Shown: positions 42,510 through 51,687, numbered from the stretch's first letter. The stretch: DNA of 64,000 nt from G964291335 sp964291335 (GCA_964291335.2 OZ219748.1:806001-870000); one strand, 5' to 3'. Numbers and translations: made by a program. Notes: generated by a model from the sequence alone, not told the origin.

Positions 42510-42941
42510 TTAACTGCCCGCCGCGCTGTCTGCGGCCACCCTGACCGTAGCGATCCCGGCAACCAATTCCTCGCCGTTATGGTTAACCACTGCAACCGAA
42601 CAGGTCAGCCTTCGGCGTCCGCCCTCCGCTTCTTCCCGGGAAACGGCGCCTTGGCTTGCCACCACATCCCCCAAGCGGGCAGCCCCCTTGAAACGAACCC
42701 GCAGGCTGCCGCCCGTCAACCAGTCCTTGCCATAAGCTATCGTCATCATCCGGCTGATTAACGCCAGGGTCAGCATACCGTGGGCAATTACGCCGCCGAA
42801 CTGGGTATCAGCCGCAAAAGCGGCGTCCCAGTGCAAGGGATTATAGTCGCCCGAAGCGTTGGCGTAAGCGTTCAGTCTTTCCTGGGTAACGACCAGGCTT
42901 ACCGGCGGCAGGGCCGGATTGTGATTAGATTGGTCAGTCAT
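42510..42941 (-). CDS. MaoC-type (R)-hydroxyacyl dehydratase
   Basis: A 143-residue hotdog protein. The hydratase-2 motif ASGDYNPLHWDAAFA contains the catalytic Asp and His (D-x4-H), and GVIAHGMLTLALISRMM completes the signature. It corresponds to the catalytic HadB-like partner in split dehydratases. Next to it, upstream by 118 bases, is a non-catalytic-looking HadA-like protein; together they probably form one heterodimeric 3-hydroxyacyl dehydratase in the plsX-fabG cluster. It ends 44 bases before the plsX start. Confidence 0.9.
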   Translation of the reverse strand: MTDQSNHNPALPPVSLVVTQERLNAYANASGDYNPLHWDAAFAADTQFGGVIAHGMLTLALISRMMTIAYGKDWLTGGSLRVRFKGAARLGDVVASQGAVSREEAEGGRRRLTCSVAVVNHNGEELVAGIATVRVAADSAAGS

Positions 42942-43059
42942 GCCAATAGCAGAACGATAGTATTGCCGGCATCATTCCTCTTGACGGGGCCGCCAGCTTC
43001 CAAAACCCTGCCGGCATAGCCGCTGCAACGGTTGCGGGCAGCCCCGGTTGACGCCCGGC

Positions 43060-43452
43060 TTAATTCCGCTTCCCGTCCTCTGCCGGGAGCAGTACGGTAG
43101 TCTTGCCCCTTTGGACTTCCCGGCCTGCTTCGTTGCGCAAGGTATAAGAAACACTGGTGAACTGCATTGCGCCGCGGCGGCGCGGGCGTTCCAGCATTGC
43201 CTGGCCGTTGACCTCCTCGCCAATAAAGACCGGAGCCAGCGCCTCCATCTCCTGAAGGCTATGGATGGCGCCCGGCGGCAAAGCCAGCTGCTTTAACAAG
43301 GCGCCCACCGCATAGACCGACAGGGCCAGGGGGGGCGCCAGTCCTTCCCGCAAATAGATTTCCAGGTCATCATCCACCGCCGCCAGGTATTGCCGTACCG
43401 ACGCTTCGGTCAAGGCCCAGCGGCCCAATATTATGCCGGGTTCGTCAGTCAA
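43060..43452 (-). CDS. FAS1-type dehydratase, HadA-like N-terminal hotdog domain protein
   Basis: A 130-residue hotdog protein of the MaoC N-terminal (FAS1-like dehydratase) kind: VRQYLAAVDDDLEIYLREGL, ALAPVFIGEEVNGQAMLERP and FTSVSYTLRNEAGREVQRGK. The D-x4-H catalytic motif is absent, as expected for the structural subunit of HadAB-type enzymes. The start is uncertain: TTG 43452 is used because a promoter with a perfect TATAAT lies just upstream, within the longer frame that would begin at 43533. It is the first gene of the minus-strand cluster hadA-like, hadB-like, plsX, fabG. Confidence 0.8.
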   Translation of the reverse strand: MTDEPGIILGRWALTEASVRQYLAAVDDDLEIYLREGLAPPLALSVYAVGALLKQLALPPGAIHSLQEMEALAPVFIGEEVNGQAMLERPRRRGAMQFTSVSYTLRNEAGREVQRGKTTVLLPAEDGKRN

Positions 43453-43503
43453 GACCGGCCAAGACTCCGACAGGCAGGTTACGGCGGTGCAACCGTTCCG
43501 CCA

Positions 43504-43533
43504 ATTATACTTGCCGCACAAGCTGGCAAACAA
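43504..43533 (-). promoter_or_regulatory. Putative promoter of the dehydratase-plsX-fabG cluster
   Basis: On the minus strand TTGTTT (43533-43528) is followed after 18 bases by a perfect TATAAT (43509-43504), placing a transcript start near 43497 and about 45 bases before TTG 43452. Confidence 0.55.
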
Positions 43534-43573
43534 GGAAAGGGAAAGCCGGTTACCCTCAATAATTAAGCTGAAA

Positions 43574-44794
43574 TCAGCTGTCCAGTCCGAAGGTTTCTAC
43601 GGCGAGGTTGGCAATATACTCGCCAATGGCCAGCGAGGAAGTAGCGCCGGGCGATGGGGCGTTCAATACGTGGATGGCCCGTTGTCCCCGCAAAATGGAG
43701 AAGTCGTCCAGCAAGGCGCCGTCGCGGGCGACCGCCTGAGCGCGAACGCCGGCCCCGCCGGGGGCCAGATCCTCATCCCTTATTTCCGGAACCAGCTTCT
43801 GCAAGTCCCGGACAAAGACCGGCTTGCTGTAGGAACGATGCATTTCCGAGAGGCCGGTACGCCAGTGCCTGGCCGTCATTTTCCAGAAACCCGGGTAGGT
43901 AAGGGCGCCCATCGACTCGGCCAAATCCACGTTGCCCTTGCGGTAACCTTCCCGGGCAAAAGCCAGCACCGCATTGGGGCCGGCCTCCACATAGCCGTGA
44001 ATGCTGCGAGTATAGTGGACACCCAGAAAAGGAAAACGGGGGTCTGGCACCGGATAAATCAACCCTTTAACCAGATGCCGGCTCTCCGGTCGGAGGGTGT
44101 AGTATTCCCCGCGAAAGGGAATAATTCGGACGTTGACCTGCTCTCCCATCATCTCGGCAATCCGGTCTGCGTACAGGCCGGCGCAGTTGATAACCTGCCT
44201 GGCGCGCAGGGAACCCCGGGCAGTTTCCAGGGTCATAGCGCCGGTTGGGTGGTGAATGGCGCGTACCGGCGCGTCGGTATAGATGTCGCCTCCGTACTCC
44301 TGGAAACGGGAGGCATAAGCCGCCGAAACCTTGACGTAGTCAATGATTCCGGTGGCCGGAGACCAGAGGGCCTGCAAGCCAAAGGTATGGGGTTCAAGCT
44401 CCCGCAAGCGTTCCGGACCGATAATTTCCAGCCCCGGCACACCATTGGCGACACCCCGTTCATACAGGGTTTGCAGCCGCTCCAGTTCCGACGCATCGGT
44501 AGCCACAATAGTCTTGCCACACTGCTCGTATTCAATCTCGTTCTCATCGCAAAAACGCATCAGGTCCCGGGCGCCGCCAGCGCAGAACCGGGCCTTCCGG
44601 GAACCCGGCCGGTAGTAGATGCCCGAGTGAATGACGCCGCTGTTATGGCCGGTTTGATGCGTGGCCAGTTCCTTTTCCTTTTCCAGAACCGCCACCGACA
44701 AGCCCCGGGGGAACTGCCGGGCCAACTGCATGGCGGTGGATAGACCAATAATTCCACCGCCGATAATTACAACATCATAATCCCTGGAGTTCAT
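43574..44794 (-). CDS. lhgO: L-2-hydroxyglutarate oxidase
   Basis: A 406-residue FAD enzyme of the DAO fold. The dinucleotide motif GGGIIG is at residues 12-17 (YDVVIIGGGIIGLSTAMQLA). GHNSGVIHSGIYYRPGSRKA is the signature segment of LhgO, and RGQRAIHVLNAPSPGATSSL is the conserved C-terminal region. It oxidises L-2-hydroxyglutarate to 2-oxoglutarate, passing electrons to the quinone pool. ATG 44794 follows GGAGG by six to seven bases; a longer frame to 44929 was rejected. Its stop lies 40 bases upstream of the promoter of the dehydratase cluster. Confidence 0.94.
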   Translation of the reverse strand: MNSRDYDVVIIGGGIIGLSTAMQLARQFPRGLSVAVLEKEKELATHQTGHNSGVIHSGIYYRPGSRKARFCAGGARDLMRFCDENEIEYEQCGKTIVATDASELERLQTLYERGVANGVPGLEIIGPERLRELEPHTFGLQALWSPATGIIDYVKVSAAYASRFQEYGGDIYTDAPVRAIHHPTGAMTLETARGSLRARQVINCAGLYADRIAEMMGEQVNVRIIPFRGEYYTLRPESRHLVKGLIYPVPDPRFPFLGVHYTRSIHGYVEAGPNAVLAFAREGYRKGNVDLAESMGALTYPGFWKMTARHWRTGLSEMHRSYSKPVFVRDLQKLVPEIRDEDLAPGGAGVRAQAVARDGALLDDFSILRGQRAIHVLNAPSPGATSSLAIGEYIANLAVETFGLDS

Positions 44795-44922
44795 TTTCTT
44801 CCTCCGAAGCCGCAATTCGCTGCGCCACGCCAGAGGTTTCCGCCCCTGAACCGGCACGAACCACGGTCGGCTAATGGTAGCATTGGCCGGAAAGGGTGTA
44901 AATGTATGCCGGCAATACCCTC

Positions 44923-44951
44923 TTGACAAAGTATAAGAACAGATGTACGAT
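44923..44951 (+). promoter_or_regulatory. Putative promoter of the SplB-like radical SAM gene
   Basis: TTGACA (44923-44928) and TACGAT (44946-44951) are exactly 17 bases apart, 40 bases before the start at 44991. Confidence 0.6.
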
Positions 44952-44990
44952 TAGCACACTTGTTCAGATTTGTCTTCCGGGGGGTGGGTA

Positions 44991-45896
44991 ATGGCCGATG
45001 CAGCCGTTCAGGAAATCACTTGCAAAACTTTGCTCAACAAGCTGGAAATACCCGGGTTTCCCTTCCGGTGGACGCTGAACCCCTATCGGGGCTGCCGTCA
45101 CGCCTGCCGGTACTGCTATGCCCGCCCCACCCATGAATTCTGGGGGATGAATGCCGGCGCCGAGTTCGACCAGCGGGTATTCGCCAAAGTCAACGCTCCC
45201 CAGATTCTGCGGGAAGAGCTGCGTCGTCCCCGGTGGTCGGGGGAACCCATAGCTATTGGCACCGCTTCGGACCCGTACGAACCGGCCGAGGCGCAGTACC
45301 GCCTGACTCGACAGATTATTCAGACGCTGGCCGAGTTCCATAACCCGGCTTCCATTACCACCAAGGGGGTTCTGGTCCGCCGGGACGTGGACGCGCTGCA
45401 GGATTTATACCATGCCGCCGACGTGCAGGTTATCTTCAGCGTCGGCAGTATTGACGAGACCGTGTGGCAGCAGACGGAGCCGGGGACGCCCAACCCGATG
45501 GCCCGGCTGGAGGCCATGCAGTACCTGGTGGAAAACGGGGTTCCCGCCGGCGTAATGCTGGCTCCCCTGCTGCCCGGCATTTCAGACAGCGCCGAGAGCA
45601 TTGAAACGACGGTTCAGGCCGCTGCGCAGCACCGGGCCCAGTTCCTTTCGGCCAATCTGCTGTTCCTCAAGCCAGGCTCGAAAGAGTGGTTTATGCCCCT
45701 CATAAGGGAGGCTTACCCGCACCTGGCGCCGGGCTACCGTCGCCTGTACCGCAACACCTACGCCGAAAAGGACTATACGCAGCAGGCGCTGGACCTGGTA
45801 GCCGAAGCGCGCAAACGTCATCGTTTGCCCTCGGTAACGCCGCCCCGGGAACTGACGGCGCCCCGCCAATACCAGCAGCTGGCCCTGATCGCCTAG
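44991..45896 (+). CDS. SPL family radical SAM protein
   Basis: A 301-residue radical SAM enzyme. The cluster motif is GCRHACRYCYAR (C35-x3-C39-x2-C42), preceded by LNPYRGC and followed by GTASDPYEPAEAQYRLTR, the arrangement of the spore-photoproduct-lyase-like family (COG1533). It generates a 5'-deoxyadenosyl radical. The biological substrate is unknown for most family members; only a few repair the spore photoproduct, and Chloroflexota do not form such spores. The strong GGGGGG ribosome-binding site favours ATG 44991 over an in-frame TTG-like start at 44970. Convergent with phoU. Confidence 0.93.
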   Translation: MADAAVQEITCKTLLNKLEIPGFPFRWTLNPYRGCRHACRYCYARPTHEFWGMNAGAEFDQRVFAKVNAPQILREELRRPRWSGEPIAIGTASDPYEPAEAQYRLTRQIIQTLAEFHNPASITTKGVLVRRDVDALQDLYHAADVQVIFSVGSIDETVWQQTEPGTPNPMARLEAMQYLVENGVPAGVMLAPLLPGISDSAESIETTVQAAAQHRAQFLSANLLFLKPGSKEWFMPLIREAYPHLAPGYRRLYRNTYAEKDYTQQALDLVAEARKRHRLPSVTPPRELTAPRQYQQLALIA

Positions 45897-45971
45897 GATG
45901 GTCTGAGCTGAGTGGAACGGCAGCTGAATCAAGGGGATGACCGCGACCGGTTATTCGCGCCCCGGTGTCAA

Positions 45972-46637
45972 TCACACTGCATAGTTTTTCTCTTTGGCAA
46001 TGCGACCGGTAACCAGAAAGATTACCCGTTCCGCAATGTTGGTGGCCCGATCAGCAATCCGTTCCAAATCATGGGCCGCCCAAAGCAGGTACGTGGCGCG
46101 CTGAATGGTGCGCGGGTCTTCAATCATGAACAGCAGAAGTTCACGGTAAATCTGGTTATACAATTCATCAACCTCATCGTCATCCTTCAGCACTTGCCTG
46201 GCCATGTCAGCATCCCGCTCCAACAGCGCGTCCATGCTGGCGCGCAGCATCTCCGTTGACTTGACCGCCATCCTGGGAATGTCGATGAGGGGTTTCAGAG
46301 GCGCTTCGCCACCCATCAAAAGGCTGATTTTGGCGATGCCTTCGGCGTAGTCGCCCATCCGCTCCAGCTCTCCGGCAATATGCAGCGAGGCGATAATCGC
46401 CCGCAAATCACCGGCCATCGGCTGCTGGGTAGCTATGAGATCAACGCAATGCTCTTCAATTTCGTAGCGTTTGTTATCGATGTAGTCATCCTCATCAATC
46501 ACCCGCCGGGATTCCGCCAGGTCCCGCGTACGCAGGGATTCCACCGCGCGGATGATGGCCTTGTCCACCACATTAGCCACCAGCAGCACTTCCTGGTTAA
46601 TGTGATTCAATTGACGGTCCAGATCAACCCGCATCAT
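45972..46637 (-). CDS. phoU: Phosphate signalling complex protein PhoU
   Basis: A 221-residue protein of two three-helix PhoU repeats. Each contains the E/D-x-x-x-D-like metal-site motif: VIDEDDYIDNKRYEIEEHCV with ELERMGDYAEGIAKI, and LKDDDEVDELYNQIYRELLL with HDLERIADRATNIAERVIFL. It links the Pst phosphate transporter to the PhoR kinase and limits phosphate uptake. No pst or pho genes are near, so this copy is an orphan. The ATG at 46637 follows AGGAGG by eight bases. Confidence 0.94.
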   Translation of the reverse strand: MMRVDLDRQLNHINQEVLLVANVVDKAIIRAVESLRTRDLAESRRVIDEDDYIDNKRYEIEEHCVDLIATQQPMAGDLRAIIASLHIAGELERMGDYAEGIAKISLLMGGEAPLKPLIDIPRMAVKSTEMLRASMDALLERDADMARQVLKDDDEVDELYNQIYRELLLFMIEDPRTIQRATYLLWAAHDLERIADRATNIAERVIFLVTGRIAKEKNYAV

Positions 46638-46686
46638 GGCGCTGCCTCCTGTCAATTGGCAATTTCCTCATCCGCAAGCAACCCGA

Positions 46687-47145
46687 CTAAACCGGGCGCC
46701 AAATCTCACCCCGCCGCCGCACCGGCTCCAGCAGGCTTTCATCAAAGGGCAAAGGACGATAGTTCTGCGGGTCGGGCAGGGAATAACCGATAAGGTCGAA
46801 AACTTCCGGGTTGGTGTAATAGCTGTTGTAGCATTGGCGCACCAATTCCCGGAAGAAAACGGGGTATTCTCCTTCCACCTGCCGCAGAACGGCATCCTGC
46901 TCTTCGCCAGACAGGGCAGAAAAACCCTGCCCGCTGCATATGCCGGCGGCTATCTCCACCTGGGCCAACCCTTCCATCAGCAAACGCCGCAGCGTTACAT
47001 CCCGAACAGCGGCCCGCTCCACATATGCGGCGCCGCCCAGGTCTCCGGCTCCGGGGAAATTATCCCGGGCCGGAACGATGCGGTTGAGCGCATCAGTGAG
47101 GAGCTGCCGCTGGGCCTCGGTAAAGACCTGGTCAGCAGTAGTCAT
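46687..47145 (-). CDS. Gluconate 2-dehydrogenase subunit 3-like protein
   Basis: A 152-residue helical protein. QRQLLTDALNRIVPARDNFP and GAGDLGGAAYVERAAVRDVT, and later FFRELVRQCYNSYYTNPEVF with LIGYSLPDPQ, match the family of the small third subunit that supports a GMC flavoprotein and a cytochrome in membrane-linked gluconate/sorbitol dehydrogenases. It lacks the Tat signal found in many homologues. A GMC enzyme is present in the window but 40 kb away at 5246-6844. GGAGG lies eight bases before the ATG at 47145. Confidence 0.78.
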   Translation of the reverse strand: MTTADQVFTEAQRQLLTDALNRIVPARDNFPGAGDLGGAAYVERAAVRDVTLRRLLMEGLAQVEIAAGICSGQGFSALSGEEQDAVLRQVEGEYPVFFRELVRQCYNSYYTNPEVFDLIGYSLPDPQNYRPLPFDESLLEPVRRRGEIWRPV

Positions 47146-47700
47146 TACTTAAACCTCCGGCCGGTTACCCGGCAATGGCGCTAGCGATCCCGGTGCCCGG
47201 AACCTTTCCGGGTTAACTGGCTGATTTCGCCGGGTTCAACGGAGAATAGCCGGCAGCGCAATGGGCAAGAAAAAGGAAGAGCCAAACGGAATGGTCGGGG
47301 ACGGCCAAGTAGTCGTCCTTGCCATATAGACCAGATTAACCGGAACCGGAAACCAGCCCGGAGCGTCGGGCCGAAAAACACCGGTCGCCAGCCGGACGCC
47401 CGAGCGTTTCGCTTCCGGATAACCTTGAGCGGCCCTTTCTGCGCCACAAGGCAAGGATACGCCGGCCGGGGCAAGGGCGTCAAATCGGGCGGCAAGAGCC
47501 AAGGTTAAGGGGTTGTAAAAGTTTGACAATGAAGGGAGCCAGCGCCAAGTCGCCGGCCCGGGTGAATCGGCGCAGCAGTTGGTTGGGAATCCGGAGAACG
47601 AAATTCCCGTGGCAATCGGCCTGTTGACACCGCCATCAAAGGAGCGCTCTGCCGGTGGTTATGCCAGTGAAAGACCTTTATCGGGGGCAGCAAGCCCCGG
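47146..47700. other. Long intergenic region with no gene recognised
   Basis: About 555 bases between the subunit 3-like and Smr genes. Open frames exist on the minus strand (for example 47236-47529) but they show no ribosome-binding site, hydrophobic core or motif I can support. No rRNA, tRNA or tandem repeat was seen. Confidence 0.45.
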
Positions 47701-48177
47701 TCATTGGCAAGCCTGAACCGCCTCGTACCCTTTTTCACGACCCACGACCACCCTTCGCAAGAGTTTCTGTGATTCCAGCAGGCGGATAGCTGCCCTTACC
47801 TGCGGGTCGCCGTGGCGACGAAAGCGGTTCATAATCTTGCGTTCCGATTGGGGGCGGGCGCAGAAAACCAGGATGCCATCTGCCAGGTCATCGTTGGCCG
47901 ATGGCAGGGGCTGCCGGACAATTATCAATGTATGTCCCGGGTTGCCATCCACCTCTTCTCCTTCATGGTAAGACAGGTAGCCGGCCGAGGTCTGCCGCTC
48001 CAGAAAGCGGCGCAGGCTGCTCCGCAGACGGCCTCCCTGCCCGGTGGAACCATAGCCGTGAATGACTTCCAACTCAGCGCCGGGATGGCTGCGGGCAACT
48101 GAGTTATAGAAGTCCCGGAACTCTCCCAGTGCCTCTGCCCAGGTTTTTCCGTGCAAGTCCAGGCAAAAAGAGGCCAT
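47701..48177 (-). CDS. Smr (small MutS-related) domain protein
   Basis: A 158-residue protein. The N-terminal half is an Smr domain: LDLHGKTWAEALGEFRDFYN, EVIHGYGSTGQGGRLRSSLR and RFLERQTSAGY, with the conserved L-D-L-H-G and H-G-x-G. Smr domains nick or bind DNA and are otherwise seen in MutS2. The C-terminal half (about 95-158; RKIMNRFRRHGDPQVRAAIR and LLESQKLLRRVVVGREKG) is a short helical segment not recognised. A stand-alone Smr protein is not unusual in bacteria. Confidence 0.85.
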   Translation of the reverse strand: MASFCLDLHGKTWAEALGEFRDFYNSVARSHPGAELEVIHGYGSTGQGGRLRSSLRRFLERQTSAGYLSYHEGEEVDGNPGHTLIIVRQPLPSANDDLADGILVFCARPQSERKIMNRFRRHGDPQVRAAIRLLESQKLLRRVVVGREKGYEAVQACQ

Positions 48178-48443
48178 CAGAAGGCGCTTCTCCTCAAACC
48201 ATTCAACGCATCGTAAAACAACGATAATAATGATAGCAGATTGAGGGGCCGACGTTACCTTTCCGTAAGTCGCCTGCCGGAGTCGGGGAAAGCGGCCCCG
48301 TTCCAGGGCGGTATCCGGGCGGTAATGGACTTTACGGGCCTGGCTTTGGCAGTTTAACGTTTTTGTCCGCTAATCTTCGGTTTACTGCTATAATAGGCGG
48401 CAGGTTATTGGGACCTGAACCAGTCTTCGCAGGAGGATATACT

Positions 48444-49415
48444 ATGGCAGAAATCCTGGGTTTGGGGTGCACCCATGCCCCGATGATTCTCAACCCGCCG
48501 GAAGAATGGGTCAATATGCGGAAACGCATTTACGGCGGCATACCTGAATACCAGGCGCCCCCTTCCATGATTGAGGAATTGGGCGACGATGAAGGGCTGA
48601 CCCACGACCGGACCAACCAGAAGCGCATCGCCGATGCCTTCGCCGTGCTGAAGGAAAAGCTGCACGCCTGGCAACCCGACTTGGTGATTATCGTAGGGGA
48701 TGACCAGGCAGAGAACTTCAAGCGGGAAAACCTGCCCACTTTTTGCCTGTTCACCGGCGACCAGGTGGATGCTTACCCTTTCCACCGGCCCAGCGGCCAC
48801 AAGAACCTGTGGAACGCCGCTCCGGATACCAAATACTCTTATCGGTGTCCGGCGGAATTCTCGCGGGCCATGCTGTCCCACCTGATTCGCGAAGGCTTCG
48901 ATATGTCTTCCGCCACCAAACTAACCGGCTGGGACTGGGGCCTTCCCCATGCCCACGTCAACCCGTTGACCTTCCTGGACCCGGCGGGCGAGTTGACCAT
49001 TCTGCCCTTGTTCGTCAACTGCTACGGCGAAGAAGCCGGCGACGGCTACCCACCCCGACCCACCGCCAGGCGCTGTTACGAATTGGGGCAGTCTATTCGC
49101 CGGTTTCTGGATACCCGGGCCGAGCGGGTAGCCGTCATCGGCTCCTCCAGTTGGTCCCACAGCTTCCTGACCCACAAGTTTAATCGGTCCCGGTTCGACA
49201 CCGAATTCGACCGAAACAACCTGGAACTGCTGCAGCAGGGAAAGGGCAGCAAAATCGCCGAGCTGACACCGGAGGAAATTCAGCAGTCCGGCGACCACGA
49301 ATTCCTGAACTGGATGGTTCCCCTGGGCGTTGTCGGCGACCGGCCCGCTGAAATTGTTGACCACCTGGAAGAACAGTCACAGATTTCCTTCAAGGTGTTC
49401 GCCATCTGGGACTAG
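48444..49415 (+). CDS. LigB-type extradiol ring-cleavage dioxygenase family protein
   Basis: A 323-residue protein of the class III (LigB) dioxygenase fold. H11 in GLGCTHAPMIL is the first metal ligand, VIIVGDDQAENF and HAHVNPLTF follow, and IGSSSWSHSFLTHKFNR carries the second conserved His. Members cleave protocatechuate-like or other catecholic rings with Fe(II). Substrate is unknown. AGGAGG lies eight to nine bases before ATG 48444; the TATAAT box at 48389-48394 may be its -10. The 266 bases before it show nothing else. Confidence 0.9.
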   Translation: MAEILGLGCTHAPMILNPPEEWVNMRKRIYGGIPEYQAPPSMIEELGDDEGLTHDRTNQKRIADAFAVLKEKLHAWQPDLVIIVGDDQAENFKRENLPTFCLFTGDQVDAYPFHRPSGHKNLWNAAPDTKYSYRCPAEFSRAMLSHLIREGFDMSSATKLTGWDWGLPHAHVNPLTFLDPAGELTILPLFVNCYGEEAGDGYPPRPTARRCYELGQSIRRFLDTRAERVAVIGSSSWSHSFLTHKFNRSRFDTEFDRNNLELLQQGKGSKIAELTPEEIQQSGDHEFLNWMVPLGVVGDRPAEIVDHLEEQSQISFKVFAIWD

Positions 49416-49525
49416 CCGACCCGACCTTGCACGTTTGGCGCCCCGGCGGTAAAGCGGGTTAAAGCCCCGGTTGCCTTCAGGGGCGCCAGGCAATTGGACA
49501 GCGATTCGGCAAACCTGGATTAACT

Positions 49526-50473
49526 ATGACTGAACCGGAATGGCCCATACTTCGGGCGCAGCCGCGCACCTTTTTCAAGGCTCCCCTGTGCGCCAACCTG
49601 GCTGAGCTGGCCGCCGCGGTGGCTTTTATCGGGATGCCCTTCGATCAGGGCACCCTGGGCCGGCCCGGGGCGCGTTACGGCCCCGACGCTATTCGGGATG
49701 CCCCCCGCGCCTATTCCTATTCCGACCCTTTCGGCCGTCAGCAGGAGGCGGAAGGCTTTTTCAGCATTGACGCCGGCGACGAGTTGCTGCGCGGGATAAC
49801 GATGGCCGATTGCGGCAACATTACGACCATACCCTCCAATGTCCAGCGCAATTTCGATAAACTGACCGAAGCGGTGGAACGGGTAGCCGACCGGGGCGCC
49901 TTCCCGGTAATAGTCGGCGGCGACCACGCCATCACCTACCCGGTGGTGCGCGGGTTGAGCCGCTTCGCCCCACTCAACATAGTCCACTTCGACGCCCACC
50001 TGGACTACAGCCACGATTACCAGGGCGAGCTTTTTACCCACGGCAGCCCGATTCGGCGCTGCCGGGAGCTGCCCTTCGTTGCGCATATAACCTCGGTAGG
50101 CATCCGCACCGCCCGCCGCCAGCCTTATGCGGACGCCCAACGGGATGGCAGCCTGATTATTACCACCAGCCAGTTCCGGGCCCGGGGGCCGCAAGCCGTC
50201 GCCGAGCAGATACCACGGGGAGAAAACCTGTACATTACCCTGGACATCGACGTAATGGACCCCAGCCAGGCCCCCGGCACCGGCACGCCTGAAGTTGGCG
50301 GCCTATTCTACCACGAAATGCGGGACTGTCTGTCGGCAGTAGTCCGCCGGAGTAACCTGGTAGCCTTCGACCTGGTGGAAGTGGCGCCGCCTTACGACTC
50401 TGCGGAACTGACCAGCCAACTGGGCGCCGCTTTGATTATCGATATTCTGGCGGCCCGCTTCCCGTCCCGATAA
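49526..50473 (+). CDS. Agmatinase / ureohydrolase family protein
   Basis: A 315-residue ureohydrolase. Mn-binding motifs are visible: GGDHAITYPVV, HFDAHLDYSHDY and DIDVMDPSQAPGTGTPEVGG. The spacing fits agmatinase or guanidinobutyrase-like enzymes, which release urea from guanidino compounds. It lies 110 bases after the dioxygenase and 81 bases before BtpA, all plus strand. The preceding GGATTAACT is a weak ribosome-binding site. Confidence 0.93.
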   Translation: MTEPEWPILRAQPRTFFKAPLCANLAELAAAVAFIGMPFDQGTLGRPGARYGPDAIRDAPRAYSYSDPFGRQQEAEGFFSIDAGDELLRGITMADCGNITTIPSNVQRNFDKLTEAVERVADRGAFPVIVGGDHAITYPVVRGLSRFAPLNIVHFDAHLDYSHDYQGELFTHGSPIRRCRELPFVAHITSVGIRTARRQPYADAQRDGSLIITTSQFRARGPQAVAEQIPRGENLYITLDIDVMDPSQAPGTGTPEVGGLFYHEMRDCLSAVVRRSNLVAFDLVEVAPPYDSAELTSQLGAALIIDILAARFPSR

Positions 50474-50554
50474 TACGATGGTTTCGCCGGCAAACGCCGC
50501 ATTGACCCATGCTATTCTGAACTACCCGGCAATAACCAGCGATGGACGCGAGTA

Positions 50555-51361
50555 ATGAATACGGCCCTGCCGTCCCTGTTTAGCCGGGGAAAAACCTTCA
50601 TCGGCGTAATCCATCTGCCGCCGCTCCCCGGCTCCCCCCGCTGGGACGGCAGCATCAGCAAGGCGCTGCGTCAGGCCGAGCGGGAGGCTGGCCTCCTGAC
50701 CGAGGGCGGCGCCGACGCGATTATCGTGGAAAACTTCGGCGATGCCCCCTTTCGCATCGGGCGGGTTGAACCGGAAACGGTGGCCGCTATGACCCGGGCC
50801 GTGCACCTGGTATGTCAAACAACTCCCCTGCCCGTGGGCGTTAATATGCTGCGAAGCGATGCCTTATCGGCGCTGGCCGTGGCCGTTTCCGCCGAAGCGC
50901 ACTTTATCCGGGTCAACATTCACTACGGGGTCATGGCCGCCGACGAGGGAATCGCAACCGGGGAGGCTCATGAAACGCTGCGCCGCCGTCGCCTGCTGGA
51001 AGCCGACGTAGCTATCCTGGCCGATGTGCTGGTGAAGCACGCTGTACCGCTGGGCAAGCCGGCGCTGGGCCTGATTGCCCGGGAAACGGCCTACCGGGGC
51101 CTGGCCGACGGCTTGATTGTTACCGGCCCGGTAACCGGGCAGCCCGCTGTCGCCAGCGACATCGCCATTGTACGTCAAGCTGTACCCGACCGTCCTTTGC
51201 TGGCCGGCAGCGGAGTGGATGCGGGCAACGCCGCCCAATTCCTGGCGCATGCCGACGGCGCTATCGTCGGCACCAGCCTCAAAGAAGGCAGTGTAATTAC
51301 GAACTCCATAGAACTTGAACGGGTACAGGCCACCGCCGCAGCGTTTAAGGCGGCGAGATAA
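50555..51361 (+). CDS. BtpA/SgcQ family TIM-barrel protein
   Basis: A 268-residue TIM-barrel protein: FIGVIHLPPLPGSPRWDGSI near the start, EGGADAIIVENFGDAPFRIG and LLAGSGVDAGNAAQFLAHAD near the end are the BtpA family marks. The name comes from a cyanobacterial protein implicated in photosystem I assembly, but most bacterial members are unlinked to photosynthesis; a nucleosidase or aldolase-like role has been suggested from structure. It ends the plus-strand triplet dioxygenase-ureohydrolase-BtpA. Confidence 0.9.
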   Translation: MNTALPSLFSRGKTFIGVIHLPPLPGSPRWDGSISKALRQAEREAGLLTEGGADAIIVENFGDAPFRIGRVEPETVAAMTRAVHLVCQTTPLPVGVNMLRSDALSALAVAVSAEAHFIRVNIHYGVMAADEGIATGEAHETLRRRRLLEADVAILADVLVKHAVPLGKPALGLIARETAYRGLADGLIVTGPVTGQPAVASDIAIVRQAVPDRPLLAGSGVDAGNAAQFLAHADGAIVGTSLKEGSVITNSIELERVQATAAAFKAAR

Positions 51362-51687
51362 GACTTGAAACCCCGGAACAGCAGCAGCGCGGCGGCGCCT
51401 CGCCGATTATTGCCGGCCAGCAGGCGCGTATCCGTTTTCCGACTCGGCCAGCAGCCGGCCTGAAATCGGGGGCCGGTTGACGCCCGGCCGCCCGTCGGAG
51501 ACATTAAGCGGTATATTCTCGCCAATAGCGACGGCGCCATGGCCGTGTTGTCAGAAGGATACTATCGGGCGGGAGGGGCGGCCGCTTGCCCCGACCCCGG
51601 GCATCGGATTGGGCGTTGCACCCTGGTGAACTCCGGGTCAATCGCTGTCCATCGGGGAGGCCTTGAGCGAACCCGCTGCCGCCGCCC

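Noticed and set aside
47236..47529. 97-codon minus-strand frame in the long intergenic region
   Set aside because: No ribosome-binding site, motif or convincing codon use.
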